Notes under the pieces: model-generated | Databases searched by the model: none | Told to the model about the DNA's origin: nothing | Seen by the model: only the letters and a program-made list of their open reading frames with translations | Assembly (NCBI GenBank): GCA_016182435.1 | Contig: JACPGN010000165.1 | Span: 1-13,867, forward strand | Length of the DNA stretch: 13,867 nt | Reading direction: 5' to 3' | DNA from: Lentisphaerota bacterium | GTDB taxonomy: Bacteria > Verrucomicrobiota > Kiritimatiellia > JAAZAB01 | Part shown: piece by piece, positions 7,121-12,991 of the stretch | Layout: each line of letters opens with the position of its first letter | Numbering within the stretch: position 1 is the stretch's first letter | Program-made: the position numbers and the translations under genes

Positions 7121-7174
7121 GGTAGGGACGGCTCGCCGAGCCGTCCGCGGCGCGTTCGGCGAACGCGCCCTACC
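7121..7174. repeat. Branched palindromic repeat, copy C (clean three-way junction)
   Basis: The outer stem GGTAGGG/CCCTACC (7121-7127 with 7168-7174) encloses two near-perfect hairpins: ACGGCTCG/CGAGCCGT (7128-7135 with 7137-7144) and GGCGCGTTCG/CGAACGCGCC (7149-7158 with 7160-7169). This is the cleanest example of the family in the window. It lies in the 208-base gap between the TIM-barrel operon and the 3' end of the large membrane-protein gene. Confidence 0.75.
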
Positions 7175-7182
7175 TGTTGCCA

Positions 7183-7202
7183 CCACAAGACTGAAGCCTT
7201 AC
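7183..7202. repeat. CCACAAG..GCCTTAC short palindromic repeat, copy 1
   Basis: CCACAAGACTGAAGCCTTAC matches 12428-12447 at 18 of 20 positions. The AAGGCTGAGGCCTT core of the other copy is palindromic, while this copy is degenerate. It sits ten bases from the stop of the membrane-protein gene. Confidence 0.5.
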
Positions 7203-7211
7203 CGTACTACA

Positions 7212-9383
7212 CTATAACCAACTCGGAAAACTGATTTCGAGTTTGGTCAGGCCATTGGGTCGGATGCCGATCAGGGTTACGCCCGGGCCCGCCGCGGCGG
7301 GATAAAGAGTTGCCGGAGGCGTCACCTTCAAACCCGGGTCCCAGGTATATTTAATAACCGCGTTCCGTTCTGATTGCCGGAGTTCAACGCGTATACAATT
7401 GAACGTGGCCGTAACCGTGCCGCTGTTTTCCAGAAACTTCGAAGCCGGGCGCAGGACTTTAAAAACCGCCAGGCCGTCGCCGGCGCCTAATCCCGGGATC
7501 AGCCGGTATTGTTCCGGGTGCGCCGCGAAAAATGCCCGATGTTCTTCGTGGCAGGTGGTTACCGTCGTCACGTTGAACAGCTCCAGGAAAAGCGCTATCG
7601 TGTCCGGGCTCTGACGCCAGGCCTTAGGCGGGTAATCATACTCCACCGCGCCGGGTGAAAAGTGGTAATAATCGCAGGCCATCATTTCACGTTTCCCCAG
7701 GTACGGTAGAAAGGCCACGTGCGCCTCAAAGTAGCCGTGTATGGTGCTGCCGGCAAAGAGCACCCGGCCGCCGTCCGCGCCATCCGCTTTAAGCCACGCG
7801 GCCAGCGCGCGCGCCTCGCGCGGCATTGGATTATAGGTGGCGCGGCCTTCATTGCCGAACATTAGCGCCGCGTTCCAGGCGCCCAGCGCCAGGATCACCA
7901 CGACCGCGGCGCGCAGGAGCGCCAGGCGGATACTATGGCTGCGCAGAATATCAGCCGCCATCAGGGCTGCCGGCGCAATGGCCGCGAAAAAGAGCGGAAT
8001 TACCATTCGATGCAGTTGCAGGTCGGGCAGCATCAGGAAACCCCAGCCGGTTAAGAGCAGCAGGCCCAGCACGATCGGCCCGAACCAGCGGCGCACCAGC
8101 GGGTGGGCGATTACCACGACGCCGCCAATACCCAGAAACAGGATCAAGGGATGGCCATGGCGCAGGTAATCCACCAGCGTTTCCCATCCGGCAACCAGCA
8201 GGTCCTGTGAGAGTTCATATCCGCCGGGTAGAGCCAGGGTAGGGCCCCGCGGATGGAAGACGCCCATTTCCATTAAAAGCACAATTCCTCGCCGCAGGTG
8301 CAGGAGCAGAATCACCGCCGCGCAAAGCAGCAGGAACCGGAACTTCGGCCAGGACCAGTGTCGCCAGTTAATCAGAAAAGCTAAAACCAGCGCCAGAATC
8401 ATCACTGCCGCAGGCGGCCACATCAGGCAGAAGCAGATCGCTCCGATCAGGACTACGGCCAGCCACCACTCCCGCCGGCCAAGCATCATGACCCGAAACA
8501 AACAGGCGCTGACCGGCAGGATACAGGCCGAGGCCAGACAGGCGCCGACCGTGCCGTAGTGCAGCAACCAGAGAAAGTAAGGCTGGTTCACCCCTAAGGC
8601 CATGAACCCGGCGCAGCACTGCGCCGTTCCATTGGCGCCCATGATTCGCAACGACCCAACCGCCAGGAGCGGAACCAGGACGATGAATACCGCGAGCAAT
8701 ACCGGGGTATAAACCTGGTCAATCGGCCAATGCGACCAGACCGGCCAAGCCACTAATCCGAGAGCTGCCGTTCCCGTTTGGGTAAAATGGCTCTCAACCA
8801 CCCCGGCGTTCCAATAAGGGTTATAATTGATCAACTGCAGCCTGGTCTGAACATACTCCCACAAGCGGAACAGGAACGAGGCATGATCGTCCGTGTAGAG
8901 CGGCGCCCCGCCCGTAGTCTTGAGAAAGAGCGCGCCGCACCATGTCATGCTGGCAAGCAGCAGAACCAGCAGAATAGCCGGTAGCCGCAATCCTGGCGTG
9001 ACCAGCAGCGGCGTCAGTAAGGCCGTGAGCAGCACGAACCGCCCCATTCCGGATTCGAACAAGAACCAGCCGAAACCAGTCCGGGGCAGCCAGTCAACAA
9101 AATAGAACCAATAATGATCGGTTGTGCTGGAGAAAAAGAACAGGATCAGGAAAATGAGGAGACCAATAACCGGCCAGACCCGCAATGCCACGGCCGGGGC
9201 TTGGCCGCGCGCGGCGGCAAAAACCTGCAATCGCTCCAGCAGCAACACCACCGGAATCCAGACAATCAGGTAACGCAGAAACACTCCCTCGATCAAATGC
9301 CCGCGGGTGTGCAAGAGCAGGAGCAGGAATAATCCGACTGCGGCGGCGGAGAAAAATAGCGCTGCCTTTCTCATCCGGTTCAT
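7212..9383 (-). CDS. Large polytopic membrane protein, GT-C/PTPS-related-like
   Basis: A protein of about 723 residues with a dozen or more hydrophobic segments through roughly residue 510, followed by a soluble C-terminal domain of about 210 residues. After several N-terminal helices, a loop carries YTDDH (about 163-167) and then RLWEY and NPYWNAG (188-194). An acidic pair in the first large loop plus a WNPYW-like motif resembles GT-C glycosyltransferase-like and PTPS_related (PF10131) membrane proteins, which are thought to act in cell-envelope glycan assembly; this is a resemblance, not proof. A longer frame begins with TTG at 9416, but that codon lies in an intergenic repeat, so I prefer the ATG at 9383 (or the ATG at 9374). 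None has a good ribosome binding site. It stands alone, with unrelated neighbours. Confidence 0.85.
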   Translation of the reverse strand: MNRMRKAALFFSAAAVGLFLLLLLHTRGHLIEGVFLRYLIVWIPVVLLLERLQVFAAARGQAPAVALRVWPVIGLLIFLILFFFSSTTDHYWFYFVDWLPRTGFGWFLFESGMGRFVLLTALLTPLLVTPGLRLPAILLVLLLASMTWCGALFLKTTGGAPLYTDDHASFLFRLWEYVQTRLQLINYNPYWNAGVVESHFTQTGTAALGLVAWPVWSHWPIDQVYTPVLLAVFIVLVPLLAVGSLRIMGANGTAQCCAGFMALGVNQPYFLWLLHYGTVGACLASACILPVSACLFRVMMLGRREWWLAVVLIGAICFCLMWPPAAVMILALVLAFLINWRHWSWPKFRFLLLCAAVILLLHLRRGIVLLMEMGVFHPRGPTLALPGGYELSQDLLVAGWETLVDYLRHGHPLILFLGIGGVVVIAHPLVRRWFGPIVLGLLLLTGWGFLMLPDLQLHRMVIPLFFAAIAPAALMAADILRSHSIRLALLRAAVVVILALGAWNAALMFGNEGRATYNPMPREARALAAWLKADGADGGRVLFAGSTIHGYFEAHVAFLPYLGKREMMACDYYHFSPGAVEYDYPPKAWRQSPDTIALFLELFNVTTVTTCHEEHRAFFAAHPEQYRLIPGLGAGDGLAVFKVLRPASKFLENSGTVTATFNCIRVELRQSERNAVIKYTWDPGLKVTPPATLYPAAAGPGVTLIGIRPNGLTKLEISFPSWL

Positions 9384-9387
9384 ATGT

Positions 9388-9530
9388 GCTAAGGCGGGCT
9401 TATGCTCGCAACCCAAAGATTATTAACCACGGATGAACACGGATAGACACGGATGTAAATTTCGGGATTATCAGTGTTCATCAGTGTCAGTGGTTCCCGC
9501 CTGGGCGGGTCCGCTTTCGGGCGGAAATAT
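9388..9530. repeat. Composite intergenic repeat, copy 1
   Basis: Three modules in order. Module 1 (9388-9420): GCTAAGGCGGGC, a GC hairpin (9394-9399 with 9404-9409), then GCAACCCAAA. Module 2 (9425-9495): AACCACGGAT followed by ACACGGAT at 9437 and 9447 (10-base period), answered by an imperfect reverse-complementary arm ending GTGGTT. Module 3 (9496-9530): CCCGCC..GCGGG and TCCGC..GCGGA hairpins with a GCGGAAATAT tail. The same order and orientation recur at 11935-12190. It lies directly upstream of the membrane-protein gene. Between 9531 and 9670 I see only the tRNA promoter and a tRNA-like relic. Confidence 0.75.
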
Positions 9531-9580
9531 GCTTATCTTTCATGGCGGTTTCAGATGGTTAAGGTATTATGACGATTACT

Positions 9581-9608
9581 TTTTTAGCTTCCGGAGGGTT
9601 ATTATGAT
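9581..9608 (+). promoter_or_regulatory. Candidate promoter of tRNA-Leu
   Basis: A -10-like TATGAT at 9603-9608 matches the sigma-70 consensus at five of six positions. The -35 region is poor (TTTTTA at 9581-9586, spacing 16). Transcription would start near 9615 and run through a tRNA-like relic before the mature tRNA 5' end at 9671. The mtnP promoter uses the same TATGAT box. Confidence 0.3.
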
Positions 9609-9620
9609 ATAGTTCTTGAC

Positions 9621-9650
9621 GCGCGGTGTGGTGAAATTAGCAGACACTTC
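9621..9650 (+). other. tRNA-Leu-like D-arm relic
   Basis: GTGTGGTGAAATTAGCAGAC reads like the position 7-25 region of a class II tRNA-Leu and parallels CGTGGCGGAATTGGCAGACG in the intact tRNA 50 bases downstream. The invariant GG of the D-loop is changed to AG, and no matching anticodon stem, T arm or acceptor partner can be found before 9670. It is therefore a decayed or partial duplicate at best, or a mimic. Confidence 0.4.
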
Positions 9651-9670
9651 CGGCTAATTCAATCGAATCT

Positions 9671-9756
9671 GCTCCCGTGGCGGAATTGGCAGACGCGCAT
9701 GGCTTAGGACCATGTCTCTTGATGAGGTGAAGGTTCAAGTCCTTCCGGGAGCACCA
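9671..9756 (+). tRNA. tRNA-Leu (anticodon TAG, reads CUA/CUN)
   Basis: The full cloverleaf can be drawn by eye. The acceptor stem is GCTCCCG/CGGGAGC (9671-9677 with 9746-9752), followed by discriminator A and an encoded CCA (9754-9756). The anticodon stem CATGG/CCATG (9698-9702 with 9710-9714) holds the loop CTTAGGA with anticodon TAG at 9705-9707. A long class II variable arm and a T arm GAAGG-TTCAAGT-CCTTC follow. Long variable arm, TAG anticodon and discriminator A73 all mark leucine. Its last 22 bases overlap the 3' end of pdxA on the opposite strand. Confidence 0.96.
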
Positions 9757-10874
9757 GCGCCGCCCCATGGATTTCGGCGGTAGGCGAGGCGCGCGGCCAG
9801 GCGAATGGCGGCAGCCATGCTGCCGGCGTGCGCTCGGCCTTTTCCGGCGATATCGAAAGCCGTGCCGTGATCCGGCGAAGTGCGCACAATCGGCAATCCG
9901 AGGGTCACATTAACGCCCTCAGCGAAGGCAAGCATCTTGAGCGGAGCAAGCCCCTGGTCGTGATACATGGCCAGAACAGCGCCATAACGGCCCTGCCGCG
10001 CCTGGTGAAAGATGACGTCGCCCGCGATGGGTCCTTCCACGTTCAAGCCCTGGCGCCGCAATGAGCGTAACGCCGGTATAATTGTTTTGATTTCTTCGCG
10101 ACCCAGCAGGCCTTCATCGCCGGCGTGCGGGTTGAGCGCGCAGGCGCCGATCGTTTTTTGCTTCACGCCCAGCCAAGGCAAGGCTTGTGCCGCTAATTGC
10201 GCCGCCATCCGGATGGCCGAGCGGGAAACAGCGCCGGGCACTTTGGCCAGCGGTAGATGCCGCGTGACCAGCACCACGCGCAAGGAGCCGCCCAAGAGCA
10301 ACATGGCATAGCGCCGGGTGAGGGTGAGTGCGGCTAAGTATTCCGTGTGACCGGCAAACGGCAAACCGGCCAGAGCCAGGCTCTGCTTGCAGATTGGCCC
10401 GGTAACCAGGGCCGCAAAGCGCCCCGCCCGGCAGCCCTGCACCGCCGCCTGGATCCAACGCACTACTGAGCGCGCCTGCGCTTTGCCCGTAACACCCGGC
10501 TGCCAAGTCAATGGCGCCGGCTTTTGCGTGATGGATTGGAATTGCAGTGTTTGTAGCCGCGAGACGATAGGCTCGCGCGGACGTCGGCCTGACGTCCGAC
10601 GGCTACAGTGGAATTTTCCACCGCAGTGACCTAATTCAAAATCCTGCTCGGGTTCCCAATTGACAATAGTTGCTGTGCTGCTTAAGTCATCGCGCCAGCG
10701 CCAGACCGGCGGCAATGGCAGGCGGAGCTGTTCCGCCTGGCGGCGCAGAATCGTGCGGCTCCCAATCAGCACGAAGCGCAGGCTTTCCGGCCAATCCTTC
10801 CGGTCCAGCGCCTTCAGGGCCACTTCCGGTCCAATCCCGCCCGGGTCGCCGAGCGTAATGGCAATGGTTTTCAT
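9735..10874 (-). CDS. pdxA: 4-hydroxythreonine-4-phosphate dehydrogenase with a repeat-encoded insert
   Basis: PdxA oxidises 4-phosphohydroxy-L-threonine with NAD; the product feeds the DXP-dependent route to pyridoxal phosphate. Seen here are TLGDPGGIGPE near the N-terminus, VTGPICK, GHTEY (His176), NPHAGDEG (His250), YHDQGLAPLK (His305) and the C-terminal LGLPIVRTSPDHGTAFDIAG. The three histidines are the family's metal ligands. The protein has 379 residues against about 330 for typical PdxA. Most of the excess comes from residues about 89-112, encoded by a palindromic repeat inserted without breaking the frame. The extreme C-terminus (GAPGRT) is read from the complement of the tRNA gene. 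The ATG at 10874 is chosen over a TTG one codon earlier. The gene follows the surA-like gene by 60 bases on the same strand, the order known from the Escherichia coli surA-pdxA operon. Confidence 0.93.
   Translation of the reverse strand: MKTIAITLGDPGGIGPEVALKALDRKDWPESLRFVLIGSRTILRRQAEQLRLPLPPVWRWRDDLSSTATIVNWEPEQDFELGHCGGKFHCSRRTSGRRPREPIVSRLQTLQFQSITQKPAPLTWQPGVTGKAQARSVVRWIQAAVQGCRAGRFAALVTGPICKQSLALAGLPFAGHTEYLAALTLTRRYAMLLLGGSLRVVLVTRHLPLAKVPGAVSRSAIRMAAQLAAQALPWLGVKQKTIGACALNPHAGDEGLLGREEIKTIIPALRSLRRQGLNVEGPIAGDVIFHQARQGRYGAVLAMYHDQGLAPLKMLAFAEGVNVTLGLPIVRTSPDHGTAFDIAGKGRAHAGSMAAAIRLAARLAYRRNPWGGAGAPGRT
10552..10607. repeat. Branched palindromic repeat, copy D, inside pdxA
   Basis: The outer stem TGTAGCCG/CGGCTACA (10552-10559 with 10600-10607) encloses two hairpins: GCGAG/CTCGC (10559-10563 with 10572-10576) and CGGACGTC/GACGTCCG (10578-10585 with 10591-10598). 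The layout equals copy C at 7121, with different stem sequences. Direct repeats TGGAATT at 10537-10543 and 10609-10615 lie exactly 72 bases apart, which would make a net insertion of 24 codons. Confidence 0.85.
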
Positions 10875-10898
10875 CAATTACCGTCTGCCTCTGCCTTA

Positions 10899-10922
10899 GC
10901 CTACAGTCCACAGCCTACAGTC
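10899..10922. repeat. AGCCTACAGTC tandem pair between surA-like gene and pdxA
   Basis: AGCCTACAGTC occurs at 10899-10909 and 10912-10922 and is followed by TTCAGTC. The 60-base gap between the two genes consists mostly of this. Related scraps (CAGTTTTCAGC at 12282 and 12447) occur in the gap upstream of the surA-like gene. No function is evident. Confidence 0.5.
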
Positions 10923-10934
10923 TTCAGTCGCTTT

Positions 10935-11912
10935 TTAGTATTTCTTTATAAACGCTTTCTGTTTCAGACGCGCCATCCAGGCGTCATAGAGCCGTTTGGC
11001 TTCCTGCTTTTCCAACTCGACGCGCAATGTGTCCTGAACTTTCTCAAATGGAATTAGCGCGGCCTCCCGGCGCCCTTCCACTTTCAAGATGTACAGGTCC
11101 TCGCCGGCCGGGATTACCTCGCTGATCTCGCCCGGCTTGAGCGCGCCGAGCGCCGCGGCCAGCTCCGGGCGCCGGGTGGCTGGATCAATCCAGCCCCAAT
11201 TCCCCCCATCCTCGGCGCGCGCGCCTTCCGATACTTGTTTAGCCAGATCTGCAAACGACTCTCCGGAGAGCAGGCGCCGGCGCAACTCACCGGCAAACTT
11301 GCGCTTGAGGGTCCTTTCTTCGTCCGTCTGGCCGATATTAATCATGATCAGGCGCAACTGGACCTGCTCCGGAGTGCGGAAGGTATCCCCCGCCTTTTCA
11401 TAGGCCGCGCGCACCGCCTGCGGAGAAACCGAAACCTTCTTGTCCACTTCCTGCTCGCGCAGGAAAGTGACAATCATGGATTTCTTTAAATTTCCCTGCC
11501 ATTCCTCCAGGGTCAGACCTTCCTCGTCCAGCGCTTTACGGAACGCGGCGCGGTTATTACCGAACTTGGTGCGCACTATTTCCTCCGTGCGGCTCTGGAC
11601 CAGCTTGTCCGGCAAACGCAGATCAGAGCGTTGCTGGAAAACGTCGAGAATCAGTTCCCGCTCGATCAGGGCCTCGCGCGCCTTTTCGTAGGCCTCGGCC
11701 AATTGGGTGTCGAGCTCGACGTCCTGGCTGGTCTCGCGCAAACGCCGCTCAAGGGGCTGCATGGCGGCAAGCACTTCCCGGACGGTTACCATTCGATCGT
11801 TGACCTGGGCCGCGCAGCCCTCCACCGGGATCGTTTTGCCCGGACTCCCGGCGGGAAGCAATCCGGCAAGCGCCAAAACCAGCATCGGCAAAAGGATTTT
11901 TATTTTGCTCAT
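10935..11912 (-). CDS. SurA-like periplasmic chaperone / parvulin peptidyl-prolyl isomerase
   Basis: A 325-residue exported protein. Residues 1-22 form a signal peptide (MSKIKILLPMLVLALAG, then a small-residue stretch where cleavage is likely). Residues about 30-165 are a helical SurA_N-like chaperone domain, starting with VNDRMVTVREV. A single PpiC/parvulin domain spans about 183-280, with QVQLRLIMI, SFADLAKQVSEG, GGNWGWI, LKPGEISEVI and LYILKVEGR in the order expected for parvulins. A C-terminal helix follows. SurA proteins help outer-membrane proteins fold; Escherichia coli SurA has two parvulin domains, this one has one. A longer frame starts at a GTG at 11957, but that lies in an intergenic repeat; the ATG at 11912 opens directly on the signal peptide. 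It is followed by pdxA, which supports orthology with surA. Confidence 0.88.
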   Translation of the reverse strand: MSKIKILLPMLVLALAGLLPAGSPGKTIPVEGCAAQVNDRMVTVREVLAAMQPLERRLRETSQDVELDTQLAEAYEKAREALIERELILDVFQQRSDLRLPDKLVQSRTEEIVRTKFGNNRAAFRKALDEEGLTLEEWQGNLKKSMIVTFLREQEVDKKVSVSPQAVRAAYEKAGDTFRTPEQVQLRLIMINIGQTDEERTLKRKFAGELRRRLLSGESFADLAKQVSEGARAEDGGNWGWIDPATRRPELAAALGALKPGEISEVIPAGEDLYILKVEGRREAALIPFEKVQDTLRVELEKQEAKRLYDAWMARLKQKAFIKKY

Positions 11913-11934
11913 AGTTACCGCTGCTTTTTCGAGC

Positions 11935-12190
11935 ATACTAACGCGGGCTGCGCCCACAACCCAAACAATACAAGCCTAACCACGGAAACACGGAGGCGCG
12001 GAGAAACGACTCCTCCTCACGTGTTCTCTTCCGACCAATCGTTGCGCGCATCCCGCGGCGCACTTCCGCGCGCTCGGGATGCGCGCAACACTCTTGTTGG
12101 GAGATAGAGGAGACCAAGAAGACGGATCATGCTCCGTGCCTCTGTGTCCTCCGTGGTCCCGCCTATGCGGATCCGCCGGGGCGGAAAATC
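11935..12190. repeat. Composite intergenic repeat, copy 2, with nested palindrome
   Basis: The module order is the same as at 9388-9530. Module 1 (11935-11969): ACTAACGCGGGC, GGGC/GCCC hairpin (11945-11948 with 11952-11955), then CAACCCAAA. Module 2: TAACCACGGAAACACGGAGG from about 11977, answered by CCTCTGTGTCCTCCGTGGT ending at 12157. Module 3 (12158-12190): CCCGCC, GCGGATCCGC, then a GGCGGAAAAT tail. Module 2 is stretched by a separate palindrome at 12041-12089. It lies directly upstream of the surA-like gene, as copy 1 does for the membrane-protein gene. Confidence 0.75.
12041..12089. repeat. Perfect 15-bp inverted repeat nested in the composite repeat
   Basis: GTTGCGCGCATCCCG (12041-12055) is answered by its exact reverse complement at 12075-12089. 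A smaller CGCGG/CCGCG stem lies between them. The element interrupts the two arms of module 2 of the surrounding composite, suggesting a later insertion. Confidence 0.75.
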
Positions 12191-12317
12191 ATATCTTGCT
12201 TTAACAACATCTTGTTTTTGATAGCGGCTTCTCGTTCTCGTGTATCAGGTACTGTACTCCCGCTTGCAGTTTAGACAACATCAGTTTTCAGCTCTGCCTC
12301 AGTCTTAAGGACTGATT

Positions 12318-12405
12318 GTCATTCCCGACCTGATCGGGAATCCAGAAAACTCCCTGGCCTGTGGCCGGGCAGGCAATGCTGGATTCCCGCTTTCGCGGGA
12401 ATGAC
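12318..12405. repeat. MITE-like ATTCCCG palindromic element
   Basis: The terminal inverted repeats are GTCATTCCCG (12318-12327) and CGGGAATGAC (12396-12405). Inside, GGGAATCCAG (12336-12345) pairs with CTGGATTCCC (12379-12388), and each half folds alone: CCCGA/TCGGG on the left, and ATTCCCGC-TTTC-GCGGGAAT (12383-12390 with 12395-12402) on the right. From memory, this ATTCCCG/CCAG pattern is widespread in unrelated bacterial genomes as a small non-coding mobile repeat. No TA duplication or transposase is visible. Confidence 0.8.
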
Positions 12406-12427
12406 GGCATTGAAGCTCACAACCTAC

Positions 12428-12447
12428 CCACAAGGCTGAGGCCTTAC
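12428..12447. repeat. CCACAAG..GCCTTAC short palindromic repeat, copy 2
   Basis: CCACAAGGCTGAGGCCTTAC contains the palindromic core AAGGC-TGAG-GCCTT and matches 7183-7202 at 18 of 20 positions. It lies about 50 bases before the ATPase remnant. Confidence 0.5.
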
Positions 12448-12494
12448 AGTTTTCAGCAAGCCCATCTTGCTTTCCCGGCAGATTTGCAGTCTAA

Positions 12495-12991
12495 ATGCAA
12501 ATCCGGCTTGCAGATGCGACCTTGATCTGCGAGACTGCCATCCATGAATACCTTGTGCAGACGTATCAGGAGCGGGATATTCGGACCGTGTACGATATCG
12601 GCAACCTGCGTGAGTTTGCGCGCTTTCTCCAGCTACTGGCCGCCCATTGTGCCCAGGCATTGAACCTCTCCGTACTGGCGGCGGACGTGGGGGTGGCGGT
12701 CAACACCATCAAAAAATGGGTTTCCATTTTAGAGGCATGCAGGATTCTGTGCCTTCTCCCGCCTTATTACAAGAACCTGGGTAAACGGATTTCGAGTTCA
12801 AGCTGGCGAAGACGCCCAGACGGGCGATGGGTGACGCCCTTTCATGTTTTCGCGAGGAGTTCGCGTCGCTTAGCCCGGAACCCGGCGGTCTGGTGACCCT
12901 TTCCGAACAGGCGCTTCCACTCACTCGCCATACGCACTTACTGCCCCTGGCGGCATTCATCTCCGCGGTGCGGACTCTGGCCCGTATTTAG
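12495..12991 (+). pseudogene. DUF4143-type AAA ATPase remnant with internal deletion
   Basis: Two pieces of one gene lie in different frames. The first (12495 to about 12790) reads YLVQTYQERDIRTV, then a helix-turn-helix-like stretch (LAADVGVAVNTIKKWVSILE) and LLPPYYKNLGKR, which is the DUF4143 domain of the AAA_14 ATPase family. The second, from 12788 in the +1-shifted frame, reads DFEFKLAKTPRRAMGDALS and continues to a TAG at 12989-12991, like the C-terminal end of the same family. The AAA module is absent, and the usual middle block between GKR and EFKL is missing, so the gene is truncated in front and deleted inside. A stop precedes the first ATG. Such ATPases are common accessory genes. 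Confidence 0.65.

Larger units (their letters stand above)
12191..12494. other. Gene-free stretch with repeats
   Basis: I find no coding sequence here. The left part (12191-12317) has only scraps such as CAGTTTTCAGC, repeated at 12447. The centre is the ATTCCCG-type element (12318-12405), and the right part holds the short CCACAAGGCTGAGGCCTTAC repeat. A stop codon at 12492-12494 directly precedes the ATPase remnant. Confidence 0.5.

Noticed and set aside
7826..8242. 138-codon plus-strand frame inside the large membrane-protein gene
   Set aside because: It is antisense to a continuous run of hydrophobic helices and its proline/arginine-rich composition is typical of a shadow frame in GC-rich DNA.
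9425..9495. ACACGGAT repeats as a short CRISPR array
   Set aside because: Period is only 10 bases, with no spacers, and the arms are reverse-complementary; it is part of an intergenic repeat.
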